Numbered from the stretch's first letter, positions 1-9,093 are shown. The stretch is DNA of 64,000 nucleotides from Streptomyces sp. HB132 (GCF_016909575.1 NZ_JAFBGA010000001.1:682001-746000), one strand, 5' to 3'. The notes: generated by a model from the sequence alone, not told the origin. Translations and numbers: made by a program.

Positions 1-410
1 CCGGCTGGACCGCCGCCGCCGGTGCGCTGCTCTCCTATGCGGCGCACACCGGCTCCGAGGCGCACCGCACGGCGGCCGAGGGCGCCCTCGGGATCGTCGG
101 GGCGCTCGGCCCGAAGGCACCCCGGTTCATCGGGTGGGGGCTGGCCGTCGCGGAAGCGCTGCTGGACGGCCCGCGGGAGGTGGCGGTGGCCGGTCCGGTC
201 GCCGGGGAACTGCACCGGACCGCGCTGCTGGGACGGGCGCCGGGTGCGGTCGTCGCGGCGGGCGGGGGGCCGGACGCGGGCACCGAGTTCCCGCTGCTGG
301 TGGACCGGCCGTCGGTGGGCGGCGAGCCGACCGCGTACGTGTGCCGGCACTTCGTGTGCGACGCGCCGACGACGGACGCGGGGGAGTTGGCGGAGAAGCT
401 GGGCGGCTGA
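1..410 (+). CDS. C-terminal end of a YyaL/DUF255 thioredoxin-domain protein (partial)
   Basis: The reading frame is open from base 3 and stops at 410, so only the last 135 or so residues are present. The end of the protein carries a Cys-x-x-x-x-Cys pair within the text YVCRHFVCD, followed by a short acidic and leucine-containing tail. This matches the C-terminus of the YyaL/spermatogenesis-associated protein 20 family, which has an N-terminal thioredoxin-like domain and a C-terminal six-hairpin glycosidase-like domain. The N-terminal domain lies outside the window. The biochemical role of the family is poorly defined. A strong hairpin follows the stop codon and is shared with the convergent trhA gene. 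Confidence 0.7.
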   Translation, partial: GWTAAAGALLSYAAHTGSEAHRTAAEGALGIVGALGPKAPRFIGWGLAVAEALLDGPREVAVAGPVAGELHRTALLGRAPGAVVAAGGGPDAGTEFPLLVDRPSVGGEPTAYVCRHFVCDAPTTDAGELAEKLGG

Positions 411-417
411 CGCGCAC

Positions 418-456
418 ACGGCGAAGGCCCGGCCGCCGCGGCCGGGCCTTCGCCGT
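418..456. terminator. Bidirectional hairpin terminator
   Basis: A perfect 17-bp inverted repeat with a 5-base loop, GC-rich and without a T-run, lies between two convergent genes that end at 410 and 469. This is the usual form of a Streptomyces bidirectional terminator. Confidence 0.75.
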
Positions 457-468
457 ACGGGAGGCGGG

Positions 469-1152
469 TTACTGCTGGTAGGCGACCAGTGAGATGCCGA
501 CGTAGTGCACGATGAACGCCGCCAGGGTCAGTGAGTGGAACACCTCGTGGAAGCCGAACCAGCGCGGTGACGGGTCAGGGCGCTTGAGGCCGTAGATGAT
601 GCCCCCCGCGCTGTACAGCAGCCCCCCGACGACGACGAGGACGAGCACCGTGATCCCCCCGGTGCGCATGAAGTCCGGCAGGAAGAACACCGCGGCCCAG
701 CCCATGGCGATGTAGCACGGGGTGTAGAGCCAGCGCGGGGCGCCGACCCAGAACACGCGGAAGGCGATGCCGGCCGCCGCGGCGCCCCAGATCCCCCACA
801 GGAGCGGGCGGCTGGTGGACTCCGGCAGCAGCAGGAGGGTCAGCGGCGTGTAGGTGCCCGCGATGATCAGGAAGATGTTGGCGTGGTCGAGCCTGCGCAG
901 CACCGCCTCGCCGCGGGGACCCCAGGTGCCCCGGTGGTAGACCCCGCTCACACCGAACAGCATGCAGGCGCTGAGTACGTAGACGGCGCAGGCGATCTGC
1001 GCGCGCGTGCTGTCGGCCAGGACGATCAGGGCGATCCCGGCGATGACCACCGCGGGGAACATCCCCGCGTGCAGCCAGCCGCGCATCCGTGGTTTGACCG
1101 GGACGGGGTCGGTGAGCTCGACGGGGCCGGACGCGGCGGCGGCAGAAGTCAT
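469..1152 (-). CDS. trhA: Hemolysin III / TrhA (PAQR) family membrane protein
   Basis: This 227-residue integral membrane protein has seven predicted hydrophobic segments. Family markers are the early GVYHRGTW segment, the RRLDHANIFLIIAGTYTPL segment (conserved His-Ala-Asn and Thr-Tyr-Thr-Pro), and the C-terminal HEVFHSLTLAAFIVHY segment, whose histidines form the presumed metal-binding site of PAQR-type proteins. The family is linked to membrane-fluidity homeostasis; the hemolysin name is historical. Length and start are normal for the family. The gene is divergent from pckG. A perfect 8-4-8 palindrome lies just upstream of the start and is a likely TetR-type operator controlling it. Confidence 0.9.
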   Translation of the reverse strand: MTSAAAASGPVELTDPVPVKPRMRGWLHAGMFPAVVIAGIALIVLADSTRAQIACAVYVLSACMLFGVSGVYHRGTWGPRGEAVLRRLDHANIFLIIAGTYTPLTLLLLPESTSRPLLWGIWGAAAAGIAFRVFWVGAPRWLYTPCYIAMGWAAVFFLPDFMRTGGITVLVLVVVGGLLYSAGGIIYGLKRPDPSPRWFGFHEVFHSLTLAAFIVHYVGISLVAYQQ

Positions 1153-1162
1153 ATCCGCATGC

Positions 1163-1182
1163 TACCTACGCTTCCGTAGGTA
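1163..1182. promoter_or_regulatory. TetR-type operator upstream of trhA
   Basis: TACCTACG-CTTC-CGTAGGTA is a perfect inverted repeat with 8-base arms and a 4-base spacer. It starts 11 bases upstream of the trhA start codon, inside the divergent trhA/pckG region. Its size and symmetry are typical of TetR-family operators. No TetR gene is present in the window, so the regulator must be elsewhere. Confidence 0.6.
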
Positions 1183-1360
1183 ACCGATCCGAGTGGCGAT
1201 GCTCACGTGTGCGGCCCTCTGGACATATGGGCGAGTTGGTCGGATGATCAAATGAGTGCGGTCGGCACCGGATGAGCGCCAGGGGAATTCGAAGGGGTCA
1301 GCATCCGGGTCGCAGCCCCCACGGGGCCTGACAACACAACCCTCTCTACAAGGAGCGATC

Positions 1361-3187
1361 GTGGCGCGAGACATCGCGGCTCCCCTCTCTGTCCCCACTC
1401 GGCACCAGGAGCTCGTCTCCTGGGTGGACGAGATCGCCGCCCTCACCCAGCCGGACCGCGTGGTCTGGTGCGACGGATCCGAGGCCGAGTACGAGCGCCT
1501 GTGCGGGGAGCTCGTCGCCAAGGGCACCTTCACGAAACTCGACCCGGTCAAGCGCCCGAACTCGTACTACGCCGCGTCCGACCCGAGCGACGTCGCCCGC
1601 GTCGAGGACCGCACCTTCATCTGCTCCGAGAAGGAGGAGGACGCGGGCCCGACCAACCACTGGAAGGCGCCCGCCGAGATGCGGGAGATCTTCGCGGGGG
1701 AGAAGGGCGTCTTCCGCGGCTCCATGCGCGGCCGCACGATGTACGTCGTCCCGTTCTGCATGGGCCCCGTCGGCTCGCCGCTCTCCGCGATCGGTGTCGA
1801 GATCACCGACTCCGCGTACGTCGCCGTCTCCATGCGCACCATGACGCGCATGGGCCAGGAGGTCCTGGACGAACTCGGCACCGACGGCTTCTTCGTCAAG
1901 GCCGTCCACACCCTCGGCGCCCCCCTGGCCGCGGGCGAGGCCGACGTCCCGTGGCCCTGCAACTCCACCAAGTACATCTCGCACTTCCCCGAGGACCGGG
2001 AGATCTGGTCCTACGGCTCGGGCTACGGCGGCAACGCCCTGCTCGGCAAGAAGTGCTACGCCCTGCGCATCGCCTCCGTCATGGCCCGGGACGAGGGCTG
2101 GCTCGCCGAGCACATGCTGATCCTCAAGCTCACGCCGCCGCGCGGTGAGTCGAAGTACGTCGCGGCCGCCTTCCCGAGCGCCTGCGGCAAGACCAACCTG
2201 GCCATGCTGGAGCCCACGATCTCCGGCTGGACCGTCGAGACCATCGGCGACGACATCGCCTGGATGCGGTTCGGCGAGGACGGTCAGCTGTACGCGATCA
2301 ACCCCGAGGCCGGTTTCTTCGGCGTCGCGCCCGGCACCGGCGAGCACACCAACGCCAACGCCATGAAGACGATGTGGGGCAACTCCGTCTTCACCAACGT
2401 CGCGCTCACCGACGACGGCGACGTGTGGTGGGAGGGGATGACCGAGGAGTCCCCCGCGCACCTCACGGACTGGAAGGGCAACGACTGGACCCCCGAGTCC
2501 GGCACGCCCGCCGCACACCCCAACGCCCGCTTCACCGTCCCGGCCGGGCAGTGCCCGATCATCGCGCCGGAGTGGGAGGACCCGAAGGGGGTGCCGATCT
2601 CGGCGATCCTCTTCGGGGGCCGCCGCGCCTCGGCGGTCCCGCTGGTCACCGAGTCGTTCACCTGGCAGCACGGTGTCTTCCTCGGGGCCAACGTCGCCTC
2701 CGAGAAGACCGCCGCCGCCGAGGGCAAGGTCGGCGAGCTGCGCCGCGACCCGTTCGCCATGCTGCCGTTCTGCGGCTACAACATGGGCGACTACATGAAG
2801 CACTGGGTCGAGGTCGGCGCCGACAAGGCGGACCAGTCGAAGCTCCCGAAGATCTACTACGTGAACTGGTTCCGCAAGAACGAGGCGGGCAAGTTCGTGT
2901 GGCCCGGCTTCGGCGAGAACAGCCGCGTCCTCAAGTGGATCGTCGAGCGGCTCGAGGGCAGGGCCGAGGGCGTCGAGACCCCGATCGGCATCCTGCCGGC
3001 CAAGGGGTCCCTGGACACCGAGGGCCTGGAACTCTCCGAGTCCGACCTCGGCTTCCTGCTCGACGTCGACAAGGAGGTCTGGCGCGAGGAGGCCGCGCTG
3101 ATCCCCGGGCACCTCGACACCTTCGGCGACCACACGCCGAAGGAGCTGTGGGACGAGTACCACGCGCTGGTCCGCCGCCTCGGCTGA
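1361..3187 (+). CDS. pckG: Phosphoenolpyruvate carboxykinase (GTP)
   Basis: This cytosolic enzyme interconverts oxaloacetate and phosphoenolpyruvate using GTP/GDP and links the TCA cycle to gluconeogenesis. A GTG start at 1361 is chosen because AAGGAG lies just upstream; it gives 608 residues, normal for the GTP class. The kinase-1 P-loop with the catalytic cysteine (SACGKTN) is at about residues 273-279. The kinase-2 metal site (GDD) is at about 296-298, and the N-terminal substrate segment with [19 protein letters not shown] is present. An in-frame extension to 1256 is open but lacks a ribosome site. A hairpin terminator follows. The gene is monocistronic and divergent from trhA. Confidence 0.97.
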   Translation: MARDIAAPLSVPTRHQELVSWVDEIAALTQPDRVVWCDGSEAEYERLCGELVAKGTFTKLDPVKRPNSYYAASDPSDVARVEDRTFICSEKEEDAGPTNHWKAPAEMREIFAGEKGVFRGSMRGRTMYVVPFCMGPVGSPLSAIGVEITDSAYVAVSMRTMTRMGQEVLDELGTDGFFVKAVHTLGAPLAAGEADVPWPCNSTKYISHFPEDREIWSYGSGYGGNALLGKKCYALRIASVMARDEGWLAEHMLILKLTPPRGESKYVAAAFPSACGKTNLAMLEPTISGWTVETIGDDIAWMRFGEDGQLYAINPEAGFFGVAPGTGEHTNANAMKTMWGNSVFTNVALTDDGDVWWEGMTEESPAHLTDWKGNDWTPESGTPAAHPNARFTVPAGQCPIIAPEWEDPKGVPISAILFGGRRASAVPLVTESFTWQHGVFLGANVASEKTAAAEGKVGELRRDPFAMLPFCGYNMGDYMKHWVEVGADKADQSKLPKIYYVNWFRKNEAGKFVWPGFGENSRVLKWIVERLEGRAEGVETPIGILPAKGSLDTEGLELSESDLGFLLDVDKEVWREEAALIPGHLDTFGDHTPKELWDEYHALVRRLG

Positions 3188-3262
3188 CCCCTCGTGAACC
3201 CCGCGGCCGGGTCTCCACGACGTCCGCCCTGACCTGTGGGGTCGGCGGCCCGCCGCGGCCAC

Positions 3263-3295
3263 GGCACCCGGAGCCCCCTCATGGTTCCGGGTGCC
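3263..3295 (+). terminator. pckG terminator
   Basis: A 13-bp stem with one G-U pair and a 7-base loop lies 75 bases after the pckG stop and is followed by a pyrimidine-rich stretch. The rest of the gap to 3478 shows nothing recognisable. Confidence 0.7.
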
Positions 3296-3478
3296 GCTTC
3301 TTTCCAGGAGACCTTCTCCTCGGGGACGCCGCCCCGTCACCGGGTGAACGTCCATGCACCGGCGACAACCTGGACACAGGACCTTCACTTCTGTCGGCCC
3401 GTGGCCGTGCCGCGTGCGGTCCTCGCGAGGGGTGTGGCACCCGGTCCACGCGTCTTCGCGACCCGTGGACCGGGGCCG

Positions 3479-3877
3479 TCAGGGGGTGCCGACCAGGACG
3501 GTCGGGGCGGTGGGTGCGGACAGGGCCGCGGTGTGCGCGTCCATGGCCTGGGCCGCGAGGATCGCCGCGGCGGTGTCGGCCCGGGACGCGGCCACCACGA
3601 GCGCCCGGCCCGCGAGGGCGTGGGCGCGGCGGTGCAGTGCGGCCGGGGACGCCTCGCTCCGCCCGGCGTGCCGGGCGGGCGGGGCGCCACGGAGCCGGGC
3701 CACCTGCTGGGCGACGCGGTCGCCCATGGCGGAGAGCCCCAGCTCGTCGGTGACGGCGAGCAGGGCGGCGAGATGTCCGGCGAGCTGGATGTCCAGCTCG
3801 TCCTCGCGGCTGCGGTGCGGGAAATCGGCGCTGTCGGCCGATGTGTGTACGGACTTGGTGCGGATCGGCTCGTACAT
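3479..3877 (-). CDS. Hypothetical protein, possibly iron-regulated
   Basis: This 132-residue soluble protein is rich in alanine, arginine and histidine, with no signal peptide or membrane segment. The middle (about residues 30-110) is predicted largely helical. I do not recognise a family. AGGAGG lies a few bases before the ATG, so the start is well supported. It is transcribed leftward, convergent with pckG. The upstream region contains a sequence resembling the DmdR/IdeR iron box and a second short palindrome, so expression may respond to iron. The function is unknown. Confidence 0.6.
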   Translation of the reverse strand: MYEPIRTKSVHTSADSADFPHRSREDELDIQLAGHLAALLAVTDELGLSAMGDRVAQQVARLRGAPPARHAGRSEASPAALHRRAHALAGRALVVAASRADTAAAILAAQAMDAHTAALSAPTAPTVLVGTP

Positions 3878-3898
3878 GGATGGCCTCCTGATGATGCA

Positions 3899-3930
3899 GT
3901 AAGGCTATCCTATCTTGGATTTAGTCTAAA
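3899..3930 (-). promoter_or_regulatory. Candidate iron-box / Fur-type operator
   Basis: Read on the minus strand, the segment ATAGGATAGCCTTA matches 10 of 14 positions of the central Streptomyces/Corynebacterium DmdR-DtxR iron box (TTAGGCTAACCTAA). A few bases further upstream, TTTAG-N-CTAAA is a perfect short inverted repeat. Both sit directly upstream of the start at 3877. The assignment rests on similarity only. Confidence 0.35.
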
Positions 3931-3960
3931 GTTGTGTCGGATCTGGAAGAGTCTGGTCAC

Positions 3961-5172
3961 TCAGGGCTGGCTGTAGCCGTCCAGGAAGTTCCCGATACGC
4001 GTCACCGCGTCGGTCAGGTCCTTGGCCGGCGGCAGTGTGACCACCCGGAAGTGATCGGGTTCCGGCCAGTTGAAGCCGGTGCCCTGCACCACCATGATCT
4101 TCTCGGCCCGCAGCAGGTCGAGAACCATCTGCCGGTCGTCCTTGATCTTGAAGACCTTGGGATCGAGCCTCGGGAAGAGGTACAGCGCACCCTTCGGCTT
4201 CACGCAGGTCACCCCGGGGATCTGCGTCAGCAGGTCGTACGCCACGTCCCGTTGCTCGAGGATCCGCCCGCCCGGCAGCACCAGCTCGTTGATCGACTGC
4301 CGTCCGCCGAGCGCGGTGGCCACCGCGTGCTGCGCGGGCATGTTCGCGCACAGGCGCATGTTGGCCAGGATCGTCAGGCCCTCGATGTACGAGGAGGCGT
4401 GCGCCTTGGGGCCGCAGACCGCCATCCAGCCCGAGCGGTATCCCGCGATCCGGTAGTTCTTGGAGAGCCCGTTGAAGGTGAGCACCATCAGGTCGGGGGC
4501 GATCGCCGCGGTCGGGGTGTGCGTGGCGCCGTCGTACAGGATCCGGTCGTAGATCTCGTCGGAGCAGACGACCAGGTCGTGGCGCCGGGCGATCTCCGTC
4601 AGCCCGCGCAGCATCTCGTCGTCGTAGACCGCGCCGGTCGGGTTGTTCGGGTTGATGATCACGAGGGCCTTGGTGCGGTCCGTGATCTTCCGCTCGATGT
4701 CGGCGAGGTCGGGCATCCAGTCGGCCTGCTCGTCGCAGCGGTAGTGCACGGCCGTGCCGCCGGCCAGGGAGACCGATGCCGTCCACAGCGGATAGTCCGG
4801 CGCGGGTACGAGCACCTCGTCGCCGTCGTCGAGCAGCGCCTGCATCGACATCTGGATCAGCTCGGAGACGCCGTTGCCCAGGTAGACGTCCTCGACGTCG
4901 AGGTCGATCCCCTTGGTCTGGTAGTGCTGCATCACCGCGCGGCGCGCGGACAGCAGACCCTTCGCGTCGCCGTAGCCGTGCGCGCCCGAGAGGTTGCGCA
5001 GGATGTCCTCGAGGATCTCCGGCGGGCACTCGAAGCCGAAGGCCGCCGGGTTGCCCGTGTTCAGCTTGAGGATGCGATGACCCGCGGCCTCGAGCCGCAT
5101 CGCTTCCTCGAGCACGGGGCCGCGGATCTCGTAACAGACGCCGGAGAGCTTGGTGGACTGGATGACCTGCAT
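3961..5172 (-). CDS. Pyridoxal-phosphate aminotransferase, AlaA-like
   Basis: This 403-residue fold-type I class I/II aminotransferase is close to AlaA-type glutamate-pyruvate aminotransferases, which make alanine from pyruvate. Visible marks are the NPNNPTG substrate loop, the SDEIYD segment with the PLP-contacting Asp and Tyr, the Schiff-base lysine in SKNYRIAGYRSGW, and a C-terminal FRVVTLPP segment with the carboxylate-binding Arg. The ATG at 5172 begins the conserved MQVIQSTKLS start. The frame stays open to 5454 but the extension is arginine/proline-rich out-of-frame-type sequence and is not used. The 285-base gap to the next gene shows no other feature. Confidence 0.9.
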   Translation of the reverse strand: MQVIQSTKLSGVCYEIRGPVLEEAMRLEAAGHRILKLNTGNPAAFGFECPPEILEDILRNLSGAHGYGDAKGLLSARRAVMQHYQTKGIDLDVEDVYLGNGVSELIQMSMQALLDDGDEVLVPAPDYPLWTASVSLAGGTAVHYRCDEQADWMPDLADIERKITDRTKALVIINPNNPTGAVYDDEMLRGLTEIARRHDLVVCSDEIYDRILYDGATHTPTAAIAPDLMVLTFNGLSKNYRIAGYRSGWMAVCGPKAHASSYIEGLTILANMRLCANMPAQHAVATALGGRQSINELVLPGGRILEQRDVAYDLLTQIPGVTCVKPKGALYLFPRLDPKVFKIKDDRQMVLDLLRAEKIMVVQGTGFNWPEPDHFRVVTLPPAKDLTDAVTRIGNFLDGYSQP

Positions 5173-5457
5173 GTCAGCGAGCTTACGACCGCGTTTCGAG
5201 CGGTGCTCCCGGTTCGCGCGCCGGTTGCTCCCTCCGGGGGCGTACGGCGGCGCGCCGGGACTTCCATCGGCATGCCGCCCCGGCCGTGAACCGTGGGAAC
5301 GGCCGGTCGGGGCGGCGCCGCGGCTTGGAATGCGGGCGTGAGGCACGGGACCGGGTGAGATGCGCCACGCGGGGGCGCGAGTCCGCCCGGTACGCGCCCC
5401 GGCGGCTCCTGGCCCCCGCCGCCCGCGCCCGGCGCGCGGACGGGGTGTACGCACCGG

Positions 5458-6270
5458 TCAGCCCGGCAGGACGGTCCCCTTGGGGAGGTGTACGCCGAAG
5501 TCCTCGGCCAGCACCCGCAGCACCTCGGCGGAGTCGGCCAGCTCCCGCTCCGCGACCGTACCGTCGTCGGCGGTCTCCACCAGCGTCCGCCCGGACAGGG
5601 CCCGGTGAAGCCCCGGCAGGGTGCGCTGGGCGTACACCGCCTGCCGGAACGGTGAGCGCGGGTTCGTCGCGATGTGCCAGTTGATGACCTCGTAGTCCGG
5701 AGCCTCGAAGGGTTCCAGGGTGAACTCGTACTGCGGCTCCCAGTAGCCGCCCTTCTCCGCCTGCAGCTCCCACATCTCCAGCGGTCCGTCGTGCGGGGCG
5801 TGCACCAGCCGGTGGTGGCGCGGGGTGTCGAGCAGCTCGGCGTCCACCACCAGCGGGATCGGCTCCAGCAGCGCGCCGTGCGAGCCGAAGCCGACATCGG
5901 CCAGCCAGGAGGCGGACTCCCCTTCCACGTCCACCTGCATCAGCATGTGCGTGCGGGGCCGTACGTCACCGGGCGCGGCGCCCACCACCACCCGCGCGGT
6001 CAGCAGTGTCACCCGGAATCCGAGCTGCGTCAGGACGGCGGCCAGGAGGGTGTTGTGCTCGTAGCAGTACCCGCCGCGCCCGCCGCGGACGAGCTTCTTC
6101 TCCAGGTCCGGGAGCGCGAGGGACGGGGCGCCGGCGAGGAGGGGCTCCAGATTCTCGAACGGGATGCCCAGCATGTGGGCGCGGTGCACGGACCGCAGCA
6201 CCTCCACGGTGGGGCGGCGCTCCCCGGACCAGCCGATGCGGGCGAAGTAGGCGTCGAGGTCGAGTGTCAT
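5458..6270 (-). CDS. nat: Arylamine N-acetyltransferase
   Basis: This 270-residue cytosolic enzyme is predicted to move an acetyl (or related acyl) group from CoA to arylamines, hydrazines or related amines. The catalytic triad is complete: Cys69 in RGGYCYEHN, His108 in RTHMLMQV and Asp125 in WLADVGFG. Length is normal for bacterial NATs. In Streptomyces, NAT homologues serve either detoxification or amide formation in secondary metabolism. No biosynthetic genes adjoin this one, so detoxification is the simpler guess. It is transcribed leftward as a single gene. Confidence 0.92.
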   Translation of the reverse strand: MTLDLDAYFARIGWSGERRPTVEVLRSVHRAHMLGIPFENLEPLLAGAPSLALPDLEKKLVRGGRGGYCYEHNTLLAAVLTQLGFRVTLLTARVVVGAAPGDVRPRTHMLMQVDVEGESASWLADVGFGSHGALLEPIPLVVDAELLDTPRHHRLVHAPHDGPLEMWELQAEKGGYWEPQYEFTLEPFEAPDYEVINWHIATNPRSPFRQAVYAQRTLPGLHRALSGRTLVETADDGTVAERELADSAEVLRVLAEDFGVHLPKGTVLPG

Positions 6271-6404
6271 GCCCCGACACTACGCAGACACCTCAGGGGT
6301 TTCTCAAATGCCCTGACCGCGCCGGGGGTACGGGTGCCAGGAGTCGGGGGCGGCGGGTCCGGCGGCTTGATTTCGCCCCTTGTAGGACCTCCCTCCGTGC
6401 GGCA

Positions 6405-6416
6405 ACATGCGCATGT
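6405..6416. promoter_or_regulatory. Palindrome upstream of secreted protease
   Basis: ACATGCGCATGT is a perfect 12-bp palindrome starting 62 bases before the protease start codon. It is a candidate regulator site; no regulator can be assigned. Confidence 0.3.
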
Positions 6417-6466
6417 CAAAAACCGGAAGAACTCCGGTGACAGACGCATCTGGAGGGGACCCTCAC

Positions 6467-7306
6467 ATGAACAAGCCTCTCGTCGGCGCACTTCTTTCCG
6501 TCCTGCTCCTCGGGGCGGGCGTCGCACCCGCGGCAGCGGCCACCGGCCCGGACACGGCCGAAGTCCGTGCGAAGGCCGTCACCTTCGCCGGCACGGTGGC
6601 CCTCAGCAACTGCTCCGGATCCGTCGTCCGGGCGCCCTCGTCGCAGCCGGGTGACCCCGCGCTCGTCATGTCCAACGGGCACTGCCTGGAGACCGGCTTC
6701 CCGGGCCCGGGCGAGGTCGTGCTCAACAAGGCGTCGACCCGCAGCTTCACCCTGCTGAACGCCGCGGGCAGCGGGGTCGGCACCCTGCGGGCGTCCAAGA
6801 TCGCCTACGGGACGATGACGGACACCGACGTCTCGTTGTACCAACTGACGCGCACCTACGCCCAGATCGAGAGCTCCTACGGCATCAAGGCCCTCGAGCT
6901 CGACACCGCGCGCCCGGCGCAGGGCAGGGCGATCACCGTCGCCTCCGGGTACTGGAAGCGCACCTACAGCTGCGCCGTGGACGGCTTCGCGTACCGTCTC
7001 AAGGAGGGCTCCTGGACCTGGAAGGACTCGGTCCGCTACACCTCCGCCTGCCAGACCATCGGCGGTACGTCGGGGTCCCCGGTGATCGACGACGCGACCG
7101 GCAAGGTCGTCGCCGTCAACAACACCGGGAACGAGGACGGACAGCGGTGCACGGACAACAACCCGTGCGAGGTGGCCGCGGACGGCACCGTGACCGTCCG
7201 TAAGGGCATCAACTACGCCCAGCAGACGTACAACATGGTGCCGTGCATCGGCGCCGGCAACCAGATCGACCTGAACCGGACGGGCTGCGCGCTGCCCAAG
7301 CCGTGA
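6467..7306 (+). CDS. Secreted trypsin-like serine protease
   Basis: This 279-residue exported protein starts at ATG 6467, preceded by GGAGGGG. A Sec signal peptide (basic MNK, hydrophobic LVGALLSVLLLGAGVAP, Ala-rich cleavage region) ends near residue 25. The chymotrypsin-fold catalytic triad reads His72 (SNGHC), Asp121 (TDTDVSLY) and Ser204 (GGTSGSPV). Cysteines next to the active-site His and Ser, and a C-terminal pair, suggest disulfides. It is probably an extracellular nutrient-scavenging protease. A perfect palindrome sits upstream and a hairpin terminator follows. Confidence 0.9.
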   Translation: MNKPLVGALLSVLLLGAGVAPAAAATGPDTAEVRAKAVTFAGTVALSNCSGSVVRAPSSQPGDPALVMSNGHCLETGFPGPGEVVLNKASTRSFTLLNAAGSGVGTLRASKIAYGTMTDTDVSLYQLTRTYAQIESSYGIKALELDTARPAQGRAITVASGYWKRTYSCAVDGFAYRLKEGSWTWKDSVRYTSACQTIGGTSGSPVIDDATGKVVAVNNTGNEDGQRCTDNNPCEVAADGTVTVRKGINYAQQTYNMVPCIGAGNQIDLNRTGCALPKP

Positions 7307-7324
7307 CGGTACGGGGCCGCCGTG

Positions 7325-7363
7325 GCCGGAGGCCGCCGGGCCCCGGCTACGGCGGCCTCCGGC
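7325..7363 (+). terminator. Protease gene terminator
   Basis: A perfect 14-bp inverted repeat with an 11-base loop, 18 bases after the protease stop codon. Confidence 0.65.
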
Positions 7364-7542
7364 TGTCGCGGGCCGACCCGGGACGGCGCCCCTCGGCCCC
7401 TGCAGGATCCTGCCGGGTGGTTGGCAGGAGGCTGCACCGCACCGCGGCCCCGCGCGGGTGCACCCGCTGCCAGACTTGCGGCTGTTGACCCGAGACGCCT
7501 CAGCTGTACGGGGACTGGGGTGCCGGGCGGGTTGGGGGGAAC

Positions 7543-7770
7543 ATGATGCGTGCGATCTTCGGCGGTACCGGTGGAACCGTCGCGGGAGCCGCCCTCGTGG
7601 CGCTCACGCTGGCGGGGGTGTCCTGGCCGGCCACCGGGCAGGAGGGGCGGACGGGCGTCACGGGGCCAGGTGTGCGTCCGCTGGCCGGTGCCGTGGAGTA
7701 CCCGCCGAAGGACCCCTGCCGGGACCCGATCAACGGCTGGCAGGGAGGACCCGCCTGCACCAAGGGCTGA
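7543..7770 (+). CDS. Small secreted hypothetical protein
   Basis: This 75-residue protein starts at tandem ATG codons (7543 or 7546) after a G-rich GGGGGGAA site. The N-terminal hydrophobic stretch, GTVAGAALVALTLAGVSW, looks like a signal peptide or anchor. The remainder is short and Pro/Gly-rich, with two cysteines (PCRDP, PACTKG) that could form one disulfide. No family was recognised. It ends just before a bidirectional terminator shared with the next, convergent gene. Confidence 0.5.
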   Translation: MMRAIFGGTGGTVAGAALVALTLAGVSWPATGQEGRTGVTGPGVRPLAGAVEYPPKDPCRDPINGWQGGPACTKG

Positions 7771-7790
7771 CCGGCCCGGCGCGGAGGCCT

Positions 7791-7834
7791 GATGCCGGCG
7801 GTCCCCCCGGCACGACCGGAGGACCGCCGGCATC
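7791..7834. terminator. Bidirectional hairpin terminator
   Basis: A perfect 14-bp inverted repeat with a 16-base loop between convergent genes ending at 7770 and 7835. Confidence 0.7.
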
Positions 7835-8836
7835 TCAGACCCAGCCGCGTTCGCGGGCGAGCAGCGCCGCGTGGGCGCGGTTCTCCGCACCCAGCAACTG
7901 CATCAGGTCCGAGATGTGACGGCGGTAGGTGCGCAGGGCGATGCCCGCCTCGCGTGCGCCGATCTCGTCCTTGCCGACCGTGCACATGAGGCGCAGCACC
8001 TTTCCCTGGACCGCGGTGAGCCCCGAGTCGCGCAGGCTCTCGCCACGCTGTTCGAGCAGGGCCGTGAGGTCGCCCGCCCCTGCCCAGAGCCTCTCGAAGT
8101 TGTTGACCACAGTGGTCACGATGCCCTCCTCCGTGGAACACAGAGCCCCTCTGGACGTGTTGCCGGGGTCGAGCGGCACCAGCGCCGTGCGGCGGTCGTA
8201 GACGAGCATGAGTTCGTCCAGCTCGTCCAGGACCCTGATCCGCGCGCCCGCGGCGGTGAGTTCCAGGAGGTAGGCGCGGGTGGGTCCGTCCTCCAGGGCG
8301 GTGCGGCGGATGAGACTGCGGCAGTTGACACCGCGGCGTAGGCAGCGCATGTCCAGCGGCCGGGAGTTCTCGATGTTCTCGGGCGTGAGCGCGTCGTAGG
8401 GTTCGGCGGCGAGCACTTCCTCCCGGGCGAAGAAGGCCAGCTCGTCGAGGCGTGTGCGGATCGCCTCCAGGCCGGTGAGCCGCTCGACGGGTCTGTGGTC
8501 CTCATCCGGTTCCGGCTCGGGGATCTCGCGGCCCAGCGAGTCCACGAGGGGGCGCAGACGGGTCAGCGAGCGGATGTCGTCGTAGAGCTCCTCGAGCCGT
8601 TGCTCGGCCAGGCGGGCCACCACCAGTTCCGGCTCGCAGGCCCGGGCCACGCCGTCGACCTCCTGGATGATCTTCAGTTCCCGCAGCCTCCGCACGGACC
8701 TGCGGGTCGGTTCGGCCTCGTGGCGGAGCAGGAGGTGGATGTCGTCCACCTCGATACCTGGATTGCGGAGCAGATGCCGGTAGACGTCTTCCTCGATGTG
8801 CGACAGTCCGAGTACGAGCATTTCGTGCTCAGCCAA
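7835..8836 (-). CDS. LuxR-family regulator with TrmB-like N-terminus
   Basis: This 333-residue predicted DNA-binding regulator has an N-terminal winged-helix-like segment (about residues 5-65, EEDVYRHLLRNPGIEVDDIHLLL), a central region of the type found in Streptomyces TrmB/LuxR hybrids, and a C-terminal LuxR helix-turn-helix (about 270-333, LTAVQGKVLRLM through AALLARERGWV). A TTG start at 8836 is preferred because GGAG lies eight bases upstream; the next choice is ATG 8821. No receiver domain is present, so control is not by classical phosphorelay. Its target is unknown. Confidence 0.8.
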   Translation of the reverse strand: MAEHEMLVLGLSHIEEDVYRHLLRNPGIEVDDIHLLLRHEAEPTRRSVRRLRELKIIQEVDGVARACEPELVVARLAEQRLEELYDDIRSLTRLRPLVDSLGREIPEPEPDEDHRPVERLTGLEAIRTRLDELAFFAREEVLAAEPYDALTPENIENSRPLDMRCLRRGVNCRSLIRRTALEDGPTRAYLLELTAAGARIRVLDELDELMLVYDRRTALVPLDPGNTSRGALCSTEEGIVTTVVNNFERLWAGAGDLTALLEQRGESLRDSGLTAVQGKVLRLMCTVGKDEIGAREAGIALRTYRRHISDLMQLLGAENRAHAALLARERGWV

Positions 8837-9010
8837 TGGGGACACTCCGTGGTGAACCGGTCGGCTCGGCGGGACCGAGTGACCTCCGGGTTTTCGACGG
8901 AGTGTAGAAGTGGCTCGACAGCCCGGTAAAGCAGTCCTTGGTGTCGGCGTGGCGATGGTGAACAGGCGCGAACAGCCCTGCGAAACAGTGGTGTTGGTGC
9001 CACGGGGCAC

Positions 9011-9048
9011 ACCTCGGCCCGCCGGGGGCGGGGCCGGCGGGCCGAGGT
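9011..9048 (-). terminator. Terminator of the I36-type inhibitor gene
   Basis: A 15-bp perfect inverted repeat with an 8-base loop, located 45 bases downstream of the leftward gene ending at 9094. Confidence 0.65.
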
Positions 9049-9093
9049 CGGTTCAGGTGCGCGGGACCGTTGTGCGACCGCGACCGGGAGCGG

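Noticed and set aside
1346..3388. A 680-codon frame antisense to pckG
   Set aside because: It mirrors the codon bias of pckG and has no ribosome site or family resemblance.
5173..5454. N-terminal extension of the aminotransferase
   Set aside because: It is Arg/Pro/Gly-rich, unlike the family, whose conserved start is at 5172.
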